Shown piece by piece: positions 14,601-29,600 of a stretch of 64,000 nt of DNA. Position 1 is the first letter of the stretch, and each line of letters opens with the position of its first letter. The DNA is taken from positions 992,001-1,056,000 of the forward strand of contig JASJOG010000033.1 in the NCBI GenBank assembly GCA_030142905.1, given 5' to 3'. The DNA comes from Heliopora coerulea. Its lineage: Eukaryota; Cnidaria; Anthozoa; Scleralcyonacea; Helioporidae. Below the pieces are notes generated by a model that was not told the DNA's origin, made no database searches, and saw nothing but the letters and a program-made list of their open reading frames with translations. The translations under genes were made by a program, and so were the position numbers.

Positions 14601-17600
14601 GGCTAATTTTAATGCATTTTAGGGAAAATTAAATTAGCAGCCATTTGCGTGTACTGCAGATTAAGCTTATTAAAGAAAACAGACGTTCACGCTACTCTAT
14701 GAAAGCAGTGATGGATCTCAACACTTTTATCGTGTCTCCTGTATCTTCTTTTGTCGGGAGTATCAGGAGGGGGTTGCAACTTCATTCAATTTGCCCGTTA
14801 ACAGACATGGTTAGTACAAATTTCGGGTGATATACCCAAAATGTTAAATCAATTTCTTTTCAATAATTTTCGAAACTTTTAAATTTTAAGTCTACGAAAC
14901 GACAAGCCACCTGAATGTTTTTAAGATTTCAGACACCTTATGCATATTATTGAGGTGCATGTTGCAAACAATGTACATGTGGGGACTTGGTGATATCATG
15001 GACGATATCTGATCGTCGAGCTCCAGACGGCGATCCAATCCGCCACAGTCTGATGACTGGTGAGACGCTCCAACCATTGATCTCCAGAGACTAAGATTCA
15101 AGATGTGTGCTACATATGCGGCAGCCACGGTATCGCCATATATTGTCTTTGATATCAACAAACTCCCACGTGCACATTGTCAGCAACATTCATCTCATCG
15201 ATAACGTTATGAGCATATCGTGACTGTCACATAGGAGCTCGAACCTGCACCTTAGCTCACCATCTGAGTCTCGGTAGCTGAATTGTGACTGTGTCTCATC
15301 GGTCATCAGATTGGGCTCAGAAATCGTTTTTCTGAGGATTTGAACTAGACGAAAGTCCTCATATAGTCCACGATGTCACCAAGTTCCTACATGCACATTG
15401 TGTATAACACTCATCTGATTCAATAACATTAGCATATTATGGCTGCTGCATGGGCAGCACATAAATCGAGCTTGCTCCTGAACTCACCATCTGGGACTCG
15501 GTAGCTCAAGGGTAAAGTGTCTCTTCAGTCACAAGAGGGCTGCGGATTTAGCCCCCGTAAGGGGACCGTAAATCGTTTTCCTGAATGTATGAGCTCGACG
15601 AACATCTACATATCGTCCGATTTTGATATTGGGCTTACAGTTAATTATACTGAATGTTCCAAATATTTAAGTTGAAGGAAATCGTCATTGATCGAATTTA
15701 TTCTTCCAGTGATAACATCTAAACCTGACCTGTACGCCCCCTGATGTTTTAGACCAGCGACAAAAAAGTGACAATGAATGATCCAGACCATCTGTGTCTT
15801 TTGGTTGAAGAAGTTATTCCAAAATATTCATGCTTGATCTTTTGTGCCACAAAGAAGAACTGTCAAAATGTTGCCGAGCTTTTGGTCCATGCTCTGCCAA
15901 GGTAAGAACATACTGTAATAAGATGAGCAAGGTGAACAAATAGTTTAGTTAACTTTAGTGCGCATGCCCTCAAGCTTGAGAACATGGACGGTCATATCAA
16001 TATCAAACAAAACTAAACTGAACTGGCACTTGTTCTCCCTGTTGAATAACGTTGCATAAAAATGTTTTGGAATGTGGCTACTCAGAGCCGTACGTGGACG
16101 GCAAATCGCCCGGGGCAAACACTATTGAAGGCGTCCCCTCGGCCCTCTCTAACACACCCCACGCTCCTTACTTTATAGTAATTGTATACCGGTACCACCG
16201 ATATACAACTAAACGAGTTACGTCTATAGAAACAAGTGTTTTTAGTGCTTTTTGTTTTTTATTACTCAAACTGTAATTGAAAATTTAAAGCAGGCACTTT
16301 CGAGCCTTGACGGCTGAAAGGTAGTCAAGTAACGACGAGACGTCGAGGCATTGATTTAACATTTTGTTGAGCTGTACAAAGTAACGTTGAATCTACGGAA
16401 AAAGACCAAAACAGTCGAATTTTTGTTTCTGAAAATGTTGCCTCATAAAATTTTGCACCCGGAACAAGCGCCCCAGTGGACCCCCCCCTCCTTGGTACGG
16501 TGCTACGAACAGTAACTACAAATTCTCTATAGCGGCTATTGTAACTGAACTACCCTTCCTCACTCTTTCAACGTAACAGGCCATGGTGTCTTGCATAACC
16601 TGCCTTTTGCTTGACCTACTACTATTGTACGTTTCTACAGCGTATTTGCACACATTCTCTCGCAATGCACTGCATCATAATATACTAAATTAAGAATGTT
16701 TATATGTATTTATATTGGATCTTCCTTACAAAAATAAACAAATATTATATTCTAATGCTTTTAAATAGAGATTTGAAGAAGATTAAGGTGAAAGAAAAGC
16801 ATGAATTGCTAAGAGCACTAAAAAGCAATGCAGATGGTGTGTGTCCGATATTACGACATGTAATACCTTATGGCATTGCATACCATCACAGTGGCCTGAC
16901 TATGGACGAACGTAAATTGATCGAGGAAGCATACAGCCAAGGTACTCTGTGTTTACTTACGTGTACGTCAACCCTGGCAGCCGGAGTCAACTTGCCTGCT
17001 AAAAGGTACGTTAGGAACACAAGATATGTCATAGAAGTTTAGAGCAGGAAAAAACGTGTTAGATTGCTCGGGACAAGTATTATTTGCTTTAGGACACCGG
17101 TGATAGGAAATTTTAGTTGACTTATAATTGACGTATTTGTGAATCTTTGTTAGCTTGATTCCACAATATGTTGCAGTCAGTAGCGATTTTCAACCTCCAC
17201 TAAACTTTCACGAATTTCAACGAAATTTGCCAAAATTGCCATTTCATCGATTTTGCATGGTTAATTATTGTGATTTCCCCTTTAGTTGTTGTATATCCTT
17301 TATTCAGTTGATTGTAGATGTCTAAACCTGCTTCCAATGTCAAATTAAATTCCCGCTGACAGTTCTGGTTTTTGAATTCAAATAACCCCTTTCGAAACAT
17401 GAACGATATCACAATTTTTAGCCAAAATAAAATCCTGCAACAAATCACATTATTGATATAATATTATGTTTTAACTGTTGTAAAACTATTTTAAATTACC
17501 AATTGCTCTTGACAGTATTAGGTGGCACATAATTCTCACAAAAATCTCAACATTTTTAAGTTTTTCCTTTAATTTCAACATGTTTTGAAAGATCTTCTTT

Positions 17601-20600
17601 CTTGGACCGCTTAGATAAGATGTTACACTACAATAGTGTGATGGTGCGATTCAGCATTTTCGCCTCAGCATTTTCGTATGTAGTGACTTCAAATTTATAT
17701 GAAGGGGTGTGAAAGGTGTTTTTTGAGTAGTTATATATACACTTGTTCGAGTTTTCTTGTACCAGCTCATCAGAGAACTGGAAGATTGAAAACCAAGTTG
17801 CATCAACAAAACAAAATCAGCTTCAAAAACCATCGAAGACATTAACTGCGAAAAGTTTTGGACACGTTGAATATCGGACAAAAACTTGTCCGAAACAAAG
17901 CGGTCCGAAAATAAAGCGGCCCGAAAATTTAGGAATCCGAAATTTCTTGAGTGTTATAAAGTGACAAACTCGTCAAAGTAACGGACTCAGAAAAGGTTTC
18001 AAATTACTCTTCTATTGCTCAATTTCAAATGGTCTTTGCTCTCAGAAAAAAGAAAAAAGAAAAAAGATGATGTCACATTGATATCATGTTTAACATTAGT
18101 TGTCGCGAATTTGGTAATAAGAACATAGTTAAATTAACACTCATTTGTTGCGTTAGTGGTTATCCAAACTTATATCCAATTCAAATAAGCGTTCCTTCGT
18201 TAATGTCCAAAATATTGTCCAAATTCGGTCGGAAATGGAAAAATATCTGTTCAAAAATTTCGCTGCTTAATTAAACAGTCCTAAATCTTTCGAGCTGAAA
18301 TTTTTCACTTTTAATTTATACGTAATTTTAGTCACACAGTAAAGTTTATTTTTAGCCGTTGTTGTTGTCGAAAAGTCTATAGGTACCAGTCAATCGATAA
18401 ATAAAACCTCGACGAACGATACGAAACTATTTTATCCGCAGATATCCTACGAAAAATAATTTGGAATAACCTTTAGTTAACTTCAATGATTAAGCTTGGA
18501 AGGTTATTGTGAAAATCACTTGCTTATCTCAAAATTCTTAATTGAAAGATTGAAATATTTATTGAGTAATTTTACTCTGTTTTGCTGCTTTAAAGAACAT
18601 GATCTAAGTGATAGCCACGATTATTAGCTCATTTCTATATTGAACATTTGTAGAGTGATTCTGAGGTCACCCTATGTAGGCATAAAAGTGATGAGTAGAA
18701 GTCAGTACAAGCAGATGATTGGTCGCGCTGGGAGAGCAGGAATTGATACATCTGGTGAAAGCATTTTAATCTTAAACAAGGAAGACAAAGACAAAGTAAG
18801 CTCTGTTGTGTATAGTCATCTTGTTTAACAAACTCGGACCTGTACTTGATTGCGTTACGTGAAACAGAACCCATTGAATAGAGAGATTTTGGCCTTTTCT
18901 CTGAACTTTATGTTATGTTATTGACCTGCCTGAAAAGAAAACTTCTGTCGGAATACCGCCTGGAAAAATTCGACCAAAATGATAATCAGTAGAGACGCGC
19001 AATACAGTAGATTGTACATTAATTATTTCAAGAGTGTAATAATCTGCTGAAGAATTCGATATGCATTTGAAATCCGATGAATCACTTGTGCGCTAGAAAA
19101 ATAGAAAGTTCCCTTGCATAGTGAGACAAGAACATTTTAATGATGAATGATTCCGTCCCCATGGTATTAAGAAACGTTTTTCTTTCATGTAATCGTTCGC
19201 AAAGTTCCTGTTATTGTCTCGCATGGCTCGAGAAGAACATTAGCTTACCCCCTTCATTCCTTAAAATTTAAGCTTTTCTTTAGCTTGCGTCATTTATTCC
19301 TTTACAAGTTATTGATTTTGACTGGCATGGTTGGATGAAAGCATTAGTTTGGATCCCTTATTCCTATGGGTTTTAGTTCACGTCATTTATTCATTCCTTT
19401 ACAAGTTCGTATTTTTATCTAAGGGCCTGTTCATATGAGCCCGGCTACCCTGATACTCGCCTCAGTGGGACGAATTCTTTCTACGTCCATACGGTTGTTT
19501 TCATCCCACCCCATCGAGAAAAAATTTTTGTTTTCACCCCCACCTTACCGGGACGAAATCAACAAACAAGCATGGCGCTGTTTGTTTCGACACCGGTGGT
19601 TATACGTGGTATTACGACTGTTGTCATCCGTCTGAGCTAATTAATATTGAAGTTGCTTCTACTATCTTGCAAAATACGACATCTGGCACTAATAAAGGTT
19701 TAAATTGGCAAAATATTCTCACCTCGGTCAAGCGGATGACGAGTTCATATGGCAAATTTTCATCCCACTTCACCGCGATCCTACCCATGCACGCTGGGAT
19801 CTTACGTAACCGGGCTGGTTCCTTTCCATATGAACACGAAATGATTTTTAATATAAAATAATATTTAATATAAAATAATAAGGACACACGGATCTCACTC
19901 AGATGAGTTTCCCGGCTAGCCGGGCTCATATGAACAGGTCCTAATACGGGTGATTAAAGTATTGGATTTCATTCTTTATTCCCTTGAGTTTTTCCTTTTC
20001 TTTATTTTAACCTATACTCATTAGTGTTCCCTTGTGTTCTCTGCCTGTTTCCCTCCTTTCCAGTTTGTCGATCCACGTTGAAAATAGCAACTGACCTTCC
20101 GTCATCTACATCTCATTACCTAGTTTATTATTAACTTTTAAGTGATTTTAACAATAAGTGATTTCAACAGTTTTCGGTTTTTTTGGGACACCCTGTAGTT
20201 TGATGTAATATATCATACACGGAAGGAGTGTTTCACAAGATATCCAAACATCGAGAAGTGAGTTGAAAAACGAGGATAGCCGAGTTTTTAACCAACTTTG
20301 AGGTGTTTGGATATCTGATGAAACATGACTTTCGAGTGTATGATATTACATCCTAAACAAATCGGTATTTAAAGAAAAATACGGTTTTAAAGTTGACAAA
20401 ATGCTATGCTAATTAAGATCAGATATCCAAACTACGTCTCGGTACTGATTTCCTTTGTGTTTTGCTCATGAATTGTTAATGAGTTTGAGATGTCATTGTT
20501 CGGATTCTTCTGACAAGCGGCCGCTGGAGAGGTCATTTACTCGTCTCATGAAAGTTTGACTATTTCCTTCAGGTAATAAAATAAATTCTTTTCAGGGGAA

Positions 20601-23600
20601 AATGACAAAAACAACTAGATTCCACGGTACCCTTGCCTAAACTTACTCTTTCAAGAGATTTTGAGAAGGCTGTCAAATGAAAGTGTTTGCTGTGCTCCTG
20701 AGAAATCAGCTCCTGATAACTGCATGAGCATTAAAGATGAATCATGAATGAATAGCATTATTGAAACCCAAGTTTTACAAATTCCATTTTTGTGACTTTT
20801 CAGTCTGTCCTTTTTTAGCATTTTGGTTTTATATAACATCGCATTCTGTATTTGTTACACGAAGAAACCAGCCAGTACTGGTAAAGTCGAATTTTCACTT
20901 GGCAGATTTTTGCGGGCGTGCGAATTTGTTTTGTCTAAAGCGGTAACGTTGTTGCTGGGAAGACAGGACGTCCAAAAACTGTTGGAAAAGTTGGGATTTG
21001 GTAATATGCTATTGAGTTAACCGTAAACAACGCAATTTCTCGTCAAAGCAATGTCTTCGATTGAGTAAACTCTTTTTTCCAGTTAAGTGTTGAAGAATGG
21101 TGTAGGAGAGATGGAGGAACCAAGTTTGCATTACTTAATTTAGGATTTATCAAAGGAGAACAATAATGGAAAAGTATAAAAATGTGGTAAGATTTTCCGG
21201 GAGAAAAGATTAACAGAAACTAATTGCTTTAGGTTACGTCTTCGACCACAAAAACAGTTGTCGGAAAATCTTTTTGCAGCCTCCCTGGAAAAGTAGAGGT
21301 CACCATGGCCAAGGTCTTATGGGTTCTCGGTTGGAATAACGTGGCAATTTTTTCAATTTTTATTATAGAAAAGTCCCCGCGTGACTTATTCTGCCTAGTG
21401 GAATTTAGGCTGAATAAGGTTTTACTAGTTTTTCGCGTTTCGTGCTTCTCTTGGACGTAACTCTGGAACAGTTTTAGCCCATCACCCCAAAGTTGGTGGA
21501 GTAGGAAAGCGTTACTGGAAAGTTAAGTTGGAAGGATATTGTTAAGGATCTTGGCAAATACAACAATTACTAGCATCCTGAATAATTCACGTTTGTTAAG
21601 TTAGCGGAAAATCCAATCACCAAGTTCTCTTTTCGACTGGAGCAAAAACAGCAATAAATAAATCTTAACCTTTGATACCGGTTTGATGACATTTTGAATG
21701 ATAATTTTTAAGCTTTTCTAGAAAATGGTAGGTCTTTGTACGACAGACAATACTGCGTAATTCCTTTGTTTAACTCACGTTTTTGAAGCTTGATCGAATG
21801 GATTACAGTGTTAACTAAAATGCTGACAAATTCTTTCAAATTTTAACGTCTTGATTTGGAAAAATCTTCATTTGAATTGCAGGCAGTGATGCGATCGATT
21901 TCACTTTTTCATACTAATATTGACACTAGTACACATGCTCGGCAATGCAGCGCCAGAAAAACCGCGCTATCAATGTTCGACCTCATACAAAGGTACAGGT
22001 AACCGTTGACAGTCCATCAATTGTACTCAACCACTTCAAAGGCGGTAGTGAAGTACAATATCGCATAGGTTTCGAACCATCTACAGTAGTTTATCAGCTG
22101 TAATAATACCAACCTTTATTTTCAGGTAATGGATTTGATTAACGGACCTTTGGAATCCTGTCACAGCAGTTTGATGCATAATGATGGTCAGGGACTTAGG
22201 TCACTGGTGTTATCTTTAATCGGACTAAAGGTACACAAGTGTGGTAGAAATATAGTCATTAGTATATCAGAAGCAAATGCAGAATACGTGGTCAGTTGCT
22301 ATTAAGCTATTTCTATTAGAGCAATCGTTGCATGGACTACGAGATTACCATTTCCAGCATTTAGCTTTGTGCTGTTCTATACAAACATGGCAGATATAAA
22401 GTCATTACCTTGTCTTGGTAGTACAAAAGATTCGTTACATTTGATAAACGAAAGCGACATATTCAGTTTAGTGATGCTCCTCGGTGACATCTGGAGTGTT
22501 TGCACTCCTGTTCATCGCCTGGGATGTATGTCGCTAAGCAAAGGAAAAGTGGAAAACAGAAAGAAAAGAGGGAAAGACAAAGAATGGTGGGTAAGGGAAC
22601 TCAAGAAAAAATAAGGGGAAGGGAGTTGAAAGATATTAGAGGAGAAGAAAGAAAAGGAAATAGATATAGAAAGGGAGATGGAGTGAGGCAAAAGGGGAGC
22701 AAAGATTTACAGAATGGAACGAGGAAAGGAAGGAAAGGACAGCGAAAGGAAAGGTAAAACGCAAAAAGTGCAGTCGTTCCTGAATTTCCTTTCCTTAGTT
22801 TAGAACGCTTGATTTTTACTGCAGCCAAAATGAAAAAAAACTTTACAATATTTTTTATTGTATGCCCACTCTTTGTGATTGTTATGTACTTTTGATGCTG
22901 TGATTAAATGATCTCTAGGTTTGCAACTGCTCAGAAGAAATTAAACAGTTCATTTCTAAAACTTTCCTTGCTGTACAAAGCGACTGCCTGAAAAATACAA
23001 TGCTACTGGATAAAGTTCATGAAAACGTTGAAGCACTGGTTCGTCAAAAACTTCTGAGGAAGTGGGAATCTACCGAAGACGGAGCAACCCTTATAAAGGT
23101 GGAAACAACTGCCCTCGGTAGAGCAACATTTAAAGGTACTTCGTAGGTTAATCCTTTCTGTGGCTTATTTTCGCCGTGATGAACCTTCACTGTTTAAATC
23201 AGGGTGAAAATAAACCATTGCAAATAACTTGTTTATCAAGGAAATTGTGACGTCAAGGACCTACAGTCTGGCAGACCTTTCTGAAATATTCGTTGTGTAA
23301 TCACAAGATAGTTATTTAAGAGATTTGTTCGTGTGCCCGGCCTGAAATTCTCCGTGTAAGTGGCCCCTTATATTGGAGCTCCACTGGAAGTCCTTCAAAA
23401 AGAGCCCATTCCTAAATGAACTAGTACATTATTATATTGTTCATTTATTCTTTAAACTTTCGCTTTTTGCAGCAGGACGTATTTAATACTTGAACATGAC
23501 TGTATCGTCAAAAACATTTTTGCATTCACTTAATAACTTTTTAGCATAATGTATTACTGTACTATACATGCAAACTAAGTTATTTGTACTTTCTTCACTA

Positions 23601-26600
23601 CGCATACACTGTTTTTTTTTTCACCGCAAAGGAAGCCGTGTACGCTAGAACTCAAATAAGAAAAATTTAAATTATCAAAATGTATATAGGACAGAAACGT
23701 ATTTTACAAAATCCAAACGGAAGATGCTGAAAATTACCGACTCCAGCTACTTATTCGTTCATTGCGTTAACCGCCATACTACTTATTCTTTTAAATATTT
23801 TGCCGGAGATTTTCTTACCGAACTAATACTACGCAAACCAAAACATTACGTTCGCAATCTACAGTACATATAAAAATTGCATATGTAGAATGGCGTAGTC
23901 TGCTATAATGGTCAACTCTCCCGAGATAATAACATTAACAGCATGTGAAATTGCTTCAACTTGTAATCAAAGAGAAAAAGATGTAGGCAGTGGCGAAGCT
24001 AAACATAGCAACTGGTCATGCTCTGTGCACATCTAACAGTACAAGCGCGGTTTAGCTGAAGCACCTGGCTGCTAACCTTTGCAGCCGGCTCAACAACAAA
24101 TATTATAGCTGTGACTACAGTCAAACGTGAAATGGCCTTTGTGTACGAAGACATTGTTCAGTTCACAAAAGATAAAGAAACTTTATAACCGATACTAACT
24201 CTAACCCTAACCCTTACTAAATACATGTTGTTATTACATTTTTTAATAAACCCATTTTTCCTTGCGTTGTCTCTGTCCAAATATTCCCGCCAAATGTCAC
24301 TTTACTCAGCTATCGAGCAAGCAATACTGGTCAGCATTCATGTGTATCTGCTAAACTGAACTCTAGCCAATTTAACCTTTCCTGAACTTAGCAACAAGTC
24401 ATGTTATGTAAATTTAAAATGATCTATGATATTCAGTATCAAGCCATATACATCCACCAACGCAATGGTTACCGACAGCGGAGCGAAATTTCGAGGTGGG
24501 GGGGAGGCTAGTGATACAATAAAGTAGAAAACATACTCCGAAAAATAGTTCCATCTTGAACTCAAAATTTGAGAAAAACAAGCGGACACAGTGTTCAATA
24601 GTAATATTTCGAATTTATTACAAATTCATCATCAGACTAATTTACAAAAGCTAAACCTAGGTCAATATATAGGCACAAGCGTGGTGACATCATACAGGAA
24701 GAATGTGTAGCGGAAGAAATTAGAGTGTGAATGAGTGATGTGTTATGTCAGGTCAAATAATGAGAGTTCTTTGCTGGCTTTGAGTCCTACGTTTAGTTCT
24801 GGTTTTAGAGATTTGATGAAAAGTGCTTCCATTAGTAAAAGTCGGTTTTTGTTAAGTGAATTATTAGCATATAGTATTTTGTAGTTGTTAACGATGAGAT
24901 TTATTAACTTGGAAACGCGTATCTGAGAAAGTGTTTTGTCAGTCAAGTCGGTTATGTTTTGTGTGACAGTGTCTTGTGCGTTCTTGCATTCTAAAAAGTG
25001 TTGTCCTACTGCACTGGTGTCATGTTTAGTGGCATGTTCATGAAGTCTTGTTTTGAGGCACCTTTCGGTTTTTCCAATGTAAGAATAGCTGCATCCAGGA
25101 CAGGTTATTTGGTAAATGGTATTAGAACGGACTGAAGGAGGAATTTTGTCTTTGTTGGATGTGAAAAATGCGATCTTTTTGGTGTCATAAATTACTATAA
25201 ACTTAACCGTTCTTCTAAAACATCGGTGTAATTTCTTTAGACATGACATAACAATATTTTCTCCTTGGGTTCCAAGATAAGGCAGGCGAATCCAAATTTT
25301 TTGGCAAATTATCATCATTGGTTTGCGATTGAGATGAAGAACAGGTTTTAGCAGAAGTACTAACTTTACGTTTAAATTTGTTAATCAGGAAATGTTTCAA
25401 AGAATTACGATATCCATTCCACGACATAAAAGACTTAATGTTTTTAACTTGGCTGTCAAATAAGTTTTTAGTGCTGCAAATTTTGTGAGCGCGATCAAGG
25501 AGTGATCTTATCCATGCAGTTTTTCTTTGAAATGGTTCGAAACTTGTAAAATGGGTGTATTGTCCAGTATGCGTAGCTTTTCGGTAAATATCGGTTCCAT
25601 CAGCAGATATTTTTATGTCTAAGAAGTGGACAATGTCATCTGGAAAGGTGTCAGCTGTAAAGTTTAAATTCTTGTCAAATTTGTTGAACGTTTTGAGTAA
25701 AGCCGGAATATTAGAAGGTTTGATTAGTAAAAGTGTGTCGTCTACGTATCTTTTATAAAATTTAATGGTACCAGAGTTGATTAAGTTGGAAATGACAGTT
25801 TCTTCAAATTCGGTTAAGATTATATTAGCGAGTACAGGTGCGAGAGAGGATCCCATTGAAACCCCATCGATTTGTTTGTAAATTTCATTGTCAAAAGAAA
25901 ACGGAGTTTTGCTGCAGCAATCTCTGATGAGTTTTTTAAGTGTGTGCTTTTTCAGAGTGGTATCAATTAGCTTAGATTCATAAATACACTTTAAAATAAT
26001 GTTGATGGTTCTAGTTAAAGGAACATTGGTAAACAATGATTCTATATCAAAAGACACAAAGCGGTAACCTTCTTGAAACAAATCATTGGGAATATTTCTA
26101 ATGCAGTTTACGGCATCAAAAGAATCAGTTATAATGAATTCATTCAGCGTTAAAGGGTTCAATAAAGATGCAAGAAATTAAATGCCTACATTGTAGTGTG
26201 GTGTATTAGTAGTGTCTATAATTGGTCGAAAAGTGGGAAGATTAGAATAGTTCTTGTGTGTCTTAGGCAAGCCATGTGCACGGCCGAAGTGTGCAGCCCG
26301 TCGGTCGCATGAAGTCATAATAGGACTCAAAGCCAGCAAAGAACTCTCATTATTTGACCTGACATAACACATCACTCATTCACACTCTAATTTCTTCCGC
26401 TACACATTCTTCCTGTATGATGTCACCACGCTTGTGCCTATATATTGACCTAGGTTTAGCTTTTGTAAATTAGTCTGATGATGAATTTGTAATAAATTCG
26501 AAATATTACTATTGAACACTGTGTCCGCTTGTTTTCCTCAAATTTTGAGTTCAAGATGGAACTATTTTTCGGAGTATGTTTTCTACTTTATTTTCTGAAA

Positions 26601-29600
26601 TTATCGGCTGGAAACGGATTCTAGTGATACAAGCATAGCCTTTTCGATGTTTCCCCGGAAAATTTCACAAATGTTCGGAAAAGTCGTTGTTACAACGTTA
26701 TTTTGGGAAAAAAAAGTAGGCGGCTACAGCCCCCCCCCCTCTCAACCGCAGCTCCGCCGTCCCTGGGTTACTATTTAAAAATGCAAGACTTAATGGTTTA
26801 ACTAGTGGTTATGTTAAGTTTGACTAGAAATTGCAACAAAATAACGTTATGGATATGTTTTGCTTGAAATCAGAATATTGTACATAGTTTTATATTTACA
26901 TAGCATGATCCTGTTGCTATGCATAGCTAACCTGAAATTTGCATGGCATGACCAGTTGGTATACTTCGCTTCGCCACTGAATGCAGGATACGCCAAACGC
27001 CCCGTGTAATGCACCATCCCAATCAGAGGGACTACACCCAGTGTTGTGTTGTCCTTTACTGGGTATGGAAGATTAAAGTCGTCCATCTTTCCTATCTGAC
27101 TTAGCATAAGATAACTAAGAAGACCTCATGTTGGACGTACAAAATAGCAGGTTTATCAATGCCTGTGCAAGAGCATCGGGGTCCCGAACAAAATTTGATT
27201 TGGGGCACTCCAGGTCAGCCAATTCCTGACCGCTTGGCATCCTTTAATCACTAAGATCATTTTCTGTTCTAGCCTAGTGAACAGCTTCAATTTGATAGCA
27301 AAATTTTTTACAGGGATCATCTGGACCCCCCTCGTGGTCTATTACCCATCGCTCATAGCGTTGATAGGTGTGGGAAAGGCCGGTGTTGACGTTTGTGTTT
27401 TAACTGGAGTGAGGAACTCAAAGATATTGAAAGTTGTATGTTAAGGTCATTGAAGTATGCCCTGGAAATAGCTATGGATTTACGCAACGTGACTGCTATG
27501 ACGTTACCCCACCCAACCTATGAATAATTCACGTAATATTTAAGAAACGAGCAAGAGTGCTTGACCGGATTTAAGACACGAGGTGATAGCCGAGTGTTTT
27601 TGATCCAATATAGCACGTACTGCGAGTTTTTTAAATTAGTTAAGAACAAACCACTTAATACGCTAATTAGCGAAAAGGGTTTGAAAATTAATGTTTTCTT
27701 GGCCCCAAAAATTTGAGGAGAAAAGTAAGTATGTTTTTATCACATTCAAAGACGCGACGCGGTCATGATTCTCTTTTGTATTTTCCTCATTTTTTACATC
27801 ACTATAAGCAGTATTCAGTACTTTGGGTGCTTGCTGTGGATGTATCATGCTATGTCTTCCTCGTTTATTGTTCGAAAATCCCTTACTTAGTGATGATAGA
27901 AATACTACATACCCGTTTGATTTAAAGTCTACTTATTTATCAATTTTCTGCTGTTCCACCCTTCAGGATGTACAGACGTGGATCGAAGTCCTTTTATTTA
28001 TGATGAAATAAAAAGAGCACAGGAGAATCTTGTTCTGGCTAACGACCTCCATTTACTCTACCTTGTAACTACGCCTGACATGACTGAAAATATTCAGCCG
28101 TCATGGATGACATACTTGAAACAGGTGAAATGCTTTGAAAATGCAGTTATGGCTGTTAATAAACGTTTGACTGTTGTACAATAGTAGTTTCTTGAACCAG
28201 TTCGTTGAAGAGATCTTAACACTTTCGTTAAAAAGACGTGCGTAATCTACATTTTTCTTTAGCCGTACGGATTATTAAAGTCCCAGTTGAACAATTTTTG
28301 TATGTGCAGGTGAATGAGACGTTATAACCTTGTTTCAACCTGAGAATTCTATTGAATTATGTTGAGTGTGACGAAGCTATGTAATCTTACTTATGTACAC
28401 ATACAAGAACAGCAATTTAGTAGCCATGTTGTAATACGTTCCACGACAAATATAAGTATAGCTACCAAAGGTTAGAAATTTCATAGCTAGTGCATGAAAG
28501 AAACAAATTTACCGCAGAAAGACTTGCTAAATCAGCCCGAAATGATGTTTTAGGTAAACTATGTGAGCTGTGAGGTGTTGATTGTTGGGCAATGGGAAGT
28601 AGTATGTGTGCTGTGCTGTGAATTTACCCAACTGTGCTAGTTCGGTAAATTCACCGTGCCCATCACACTGCTGGCATGGCATGGGAAATTAAGTGACCAA
28701 TAACGTCTGTGAGACGTGCAGTGAGATGACATAGAATACGCGGTCGCATTTTGACGTGCACCTTATGGACGATTTAGGGGCTGTTTAAATAATATCGGTA
28801 CTTGTTTCAGTCCAGCATTCTGAAAGCGGATGATGAGGGTCTACCGCTAGTTTTGAAAGTCATTGGCACTGCAGTCACTAAGATAACACAAAATTAAGTT
28901 AGGAGTCAGACCGAGCCTGGTATGATGGTGTGGTTACCGATAGGTTTTCTCCTCGACAATCGTATGGACCTTCTCATAAGGTCTTACATAGGTTGGCCCA
29001 GAAATTTCCTTGGAGTTTTGCCCGCAACACCCAAAGTTGTGTTACTAAAAAACTTTTCTGGATCCACCCCTGTACTTGAAAAAATTATTATTTGTAGGCT
29101 GTTATTTTTAGGTGATAGAAAAATCGTTACATACAGGAAATTTTATGGTATATGTTACTTGATTTTCTGTCAGGTTTCTAGTCTAAACACGGTGGAACAA
29201 AAAGTAAGCGAGATTGTTGGAGTGACAGAAGCATTTTTATCAAGAAAAGTTACTGGACATGGATCGAGGAAGGTAGCAAACACAGACAAGATGTTTTTGC
29301 AAATTCTACTGAAGCACAACTAAGTTTATTTATTATGACTGAGGCATCAGTTGACAGAGAATTTCGATTACTTTACATCTTGAATTTTAAGAACTGAATG
29401 ATATGCAAGCAATGATTTGATATCACAAACTTCACATAGCATTTTCGTCCATTGGATAACTCTATTAATCATATTATCAACTCATGCACAGCTTTGCAGA
29501 TGGATGACAACTTTTAATTTTTTTATCGTCCCCACATTTATTTATGTTTTTTTTTTTTTTCATTTTTCTATTTGCTAAAGGCTTGAGTACTCACTCTTTC

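Larger units (their letters stand above)
24508..26632 (-). mobile_element. Penelope-like retroelement insertion with 12-bp duplication
   Basis: The insertion is bounded by a perfect 12-bp direct repeat CTAGTGATACAA (24508-24519 and 26621-26632). It consists of a minus-strand Penelope-like ORF enclosed by inverted 272-bp arms (24518-24789 and 26321-26592) that differ at about one base. It also has 28 extra bases (26593-26620) before the right duplication. The right arm repeats the 3' end of the element, including the codons for the last ORF residues. Fold-back ends of this type are known for Penelope elements. It sits in HELQ intron 12, antisense to the host gene. Confidence 0.85.

Noticed and set aside
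24185..24215. Telomere-like CTAACCCTAACCC, also in the element at 39630-39670
   Set aside because: Only two or three imperfect units, inside introns or a MITE. No array.
25280..25320. Programmed -1 frameshift between the RT and endonuclease parts of the Penelope-like ORF
   Set aside because: The A AAT TTG run looks slippery, but a -1 slip leads into the wrong frame. The downstream frame is +1, so a simple one-base change in the A run fits better.
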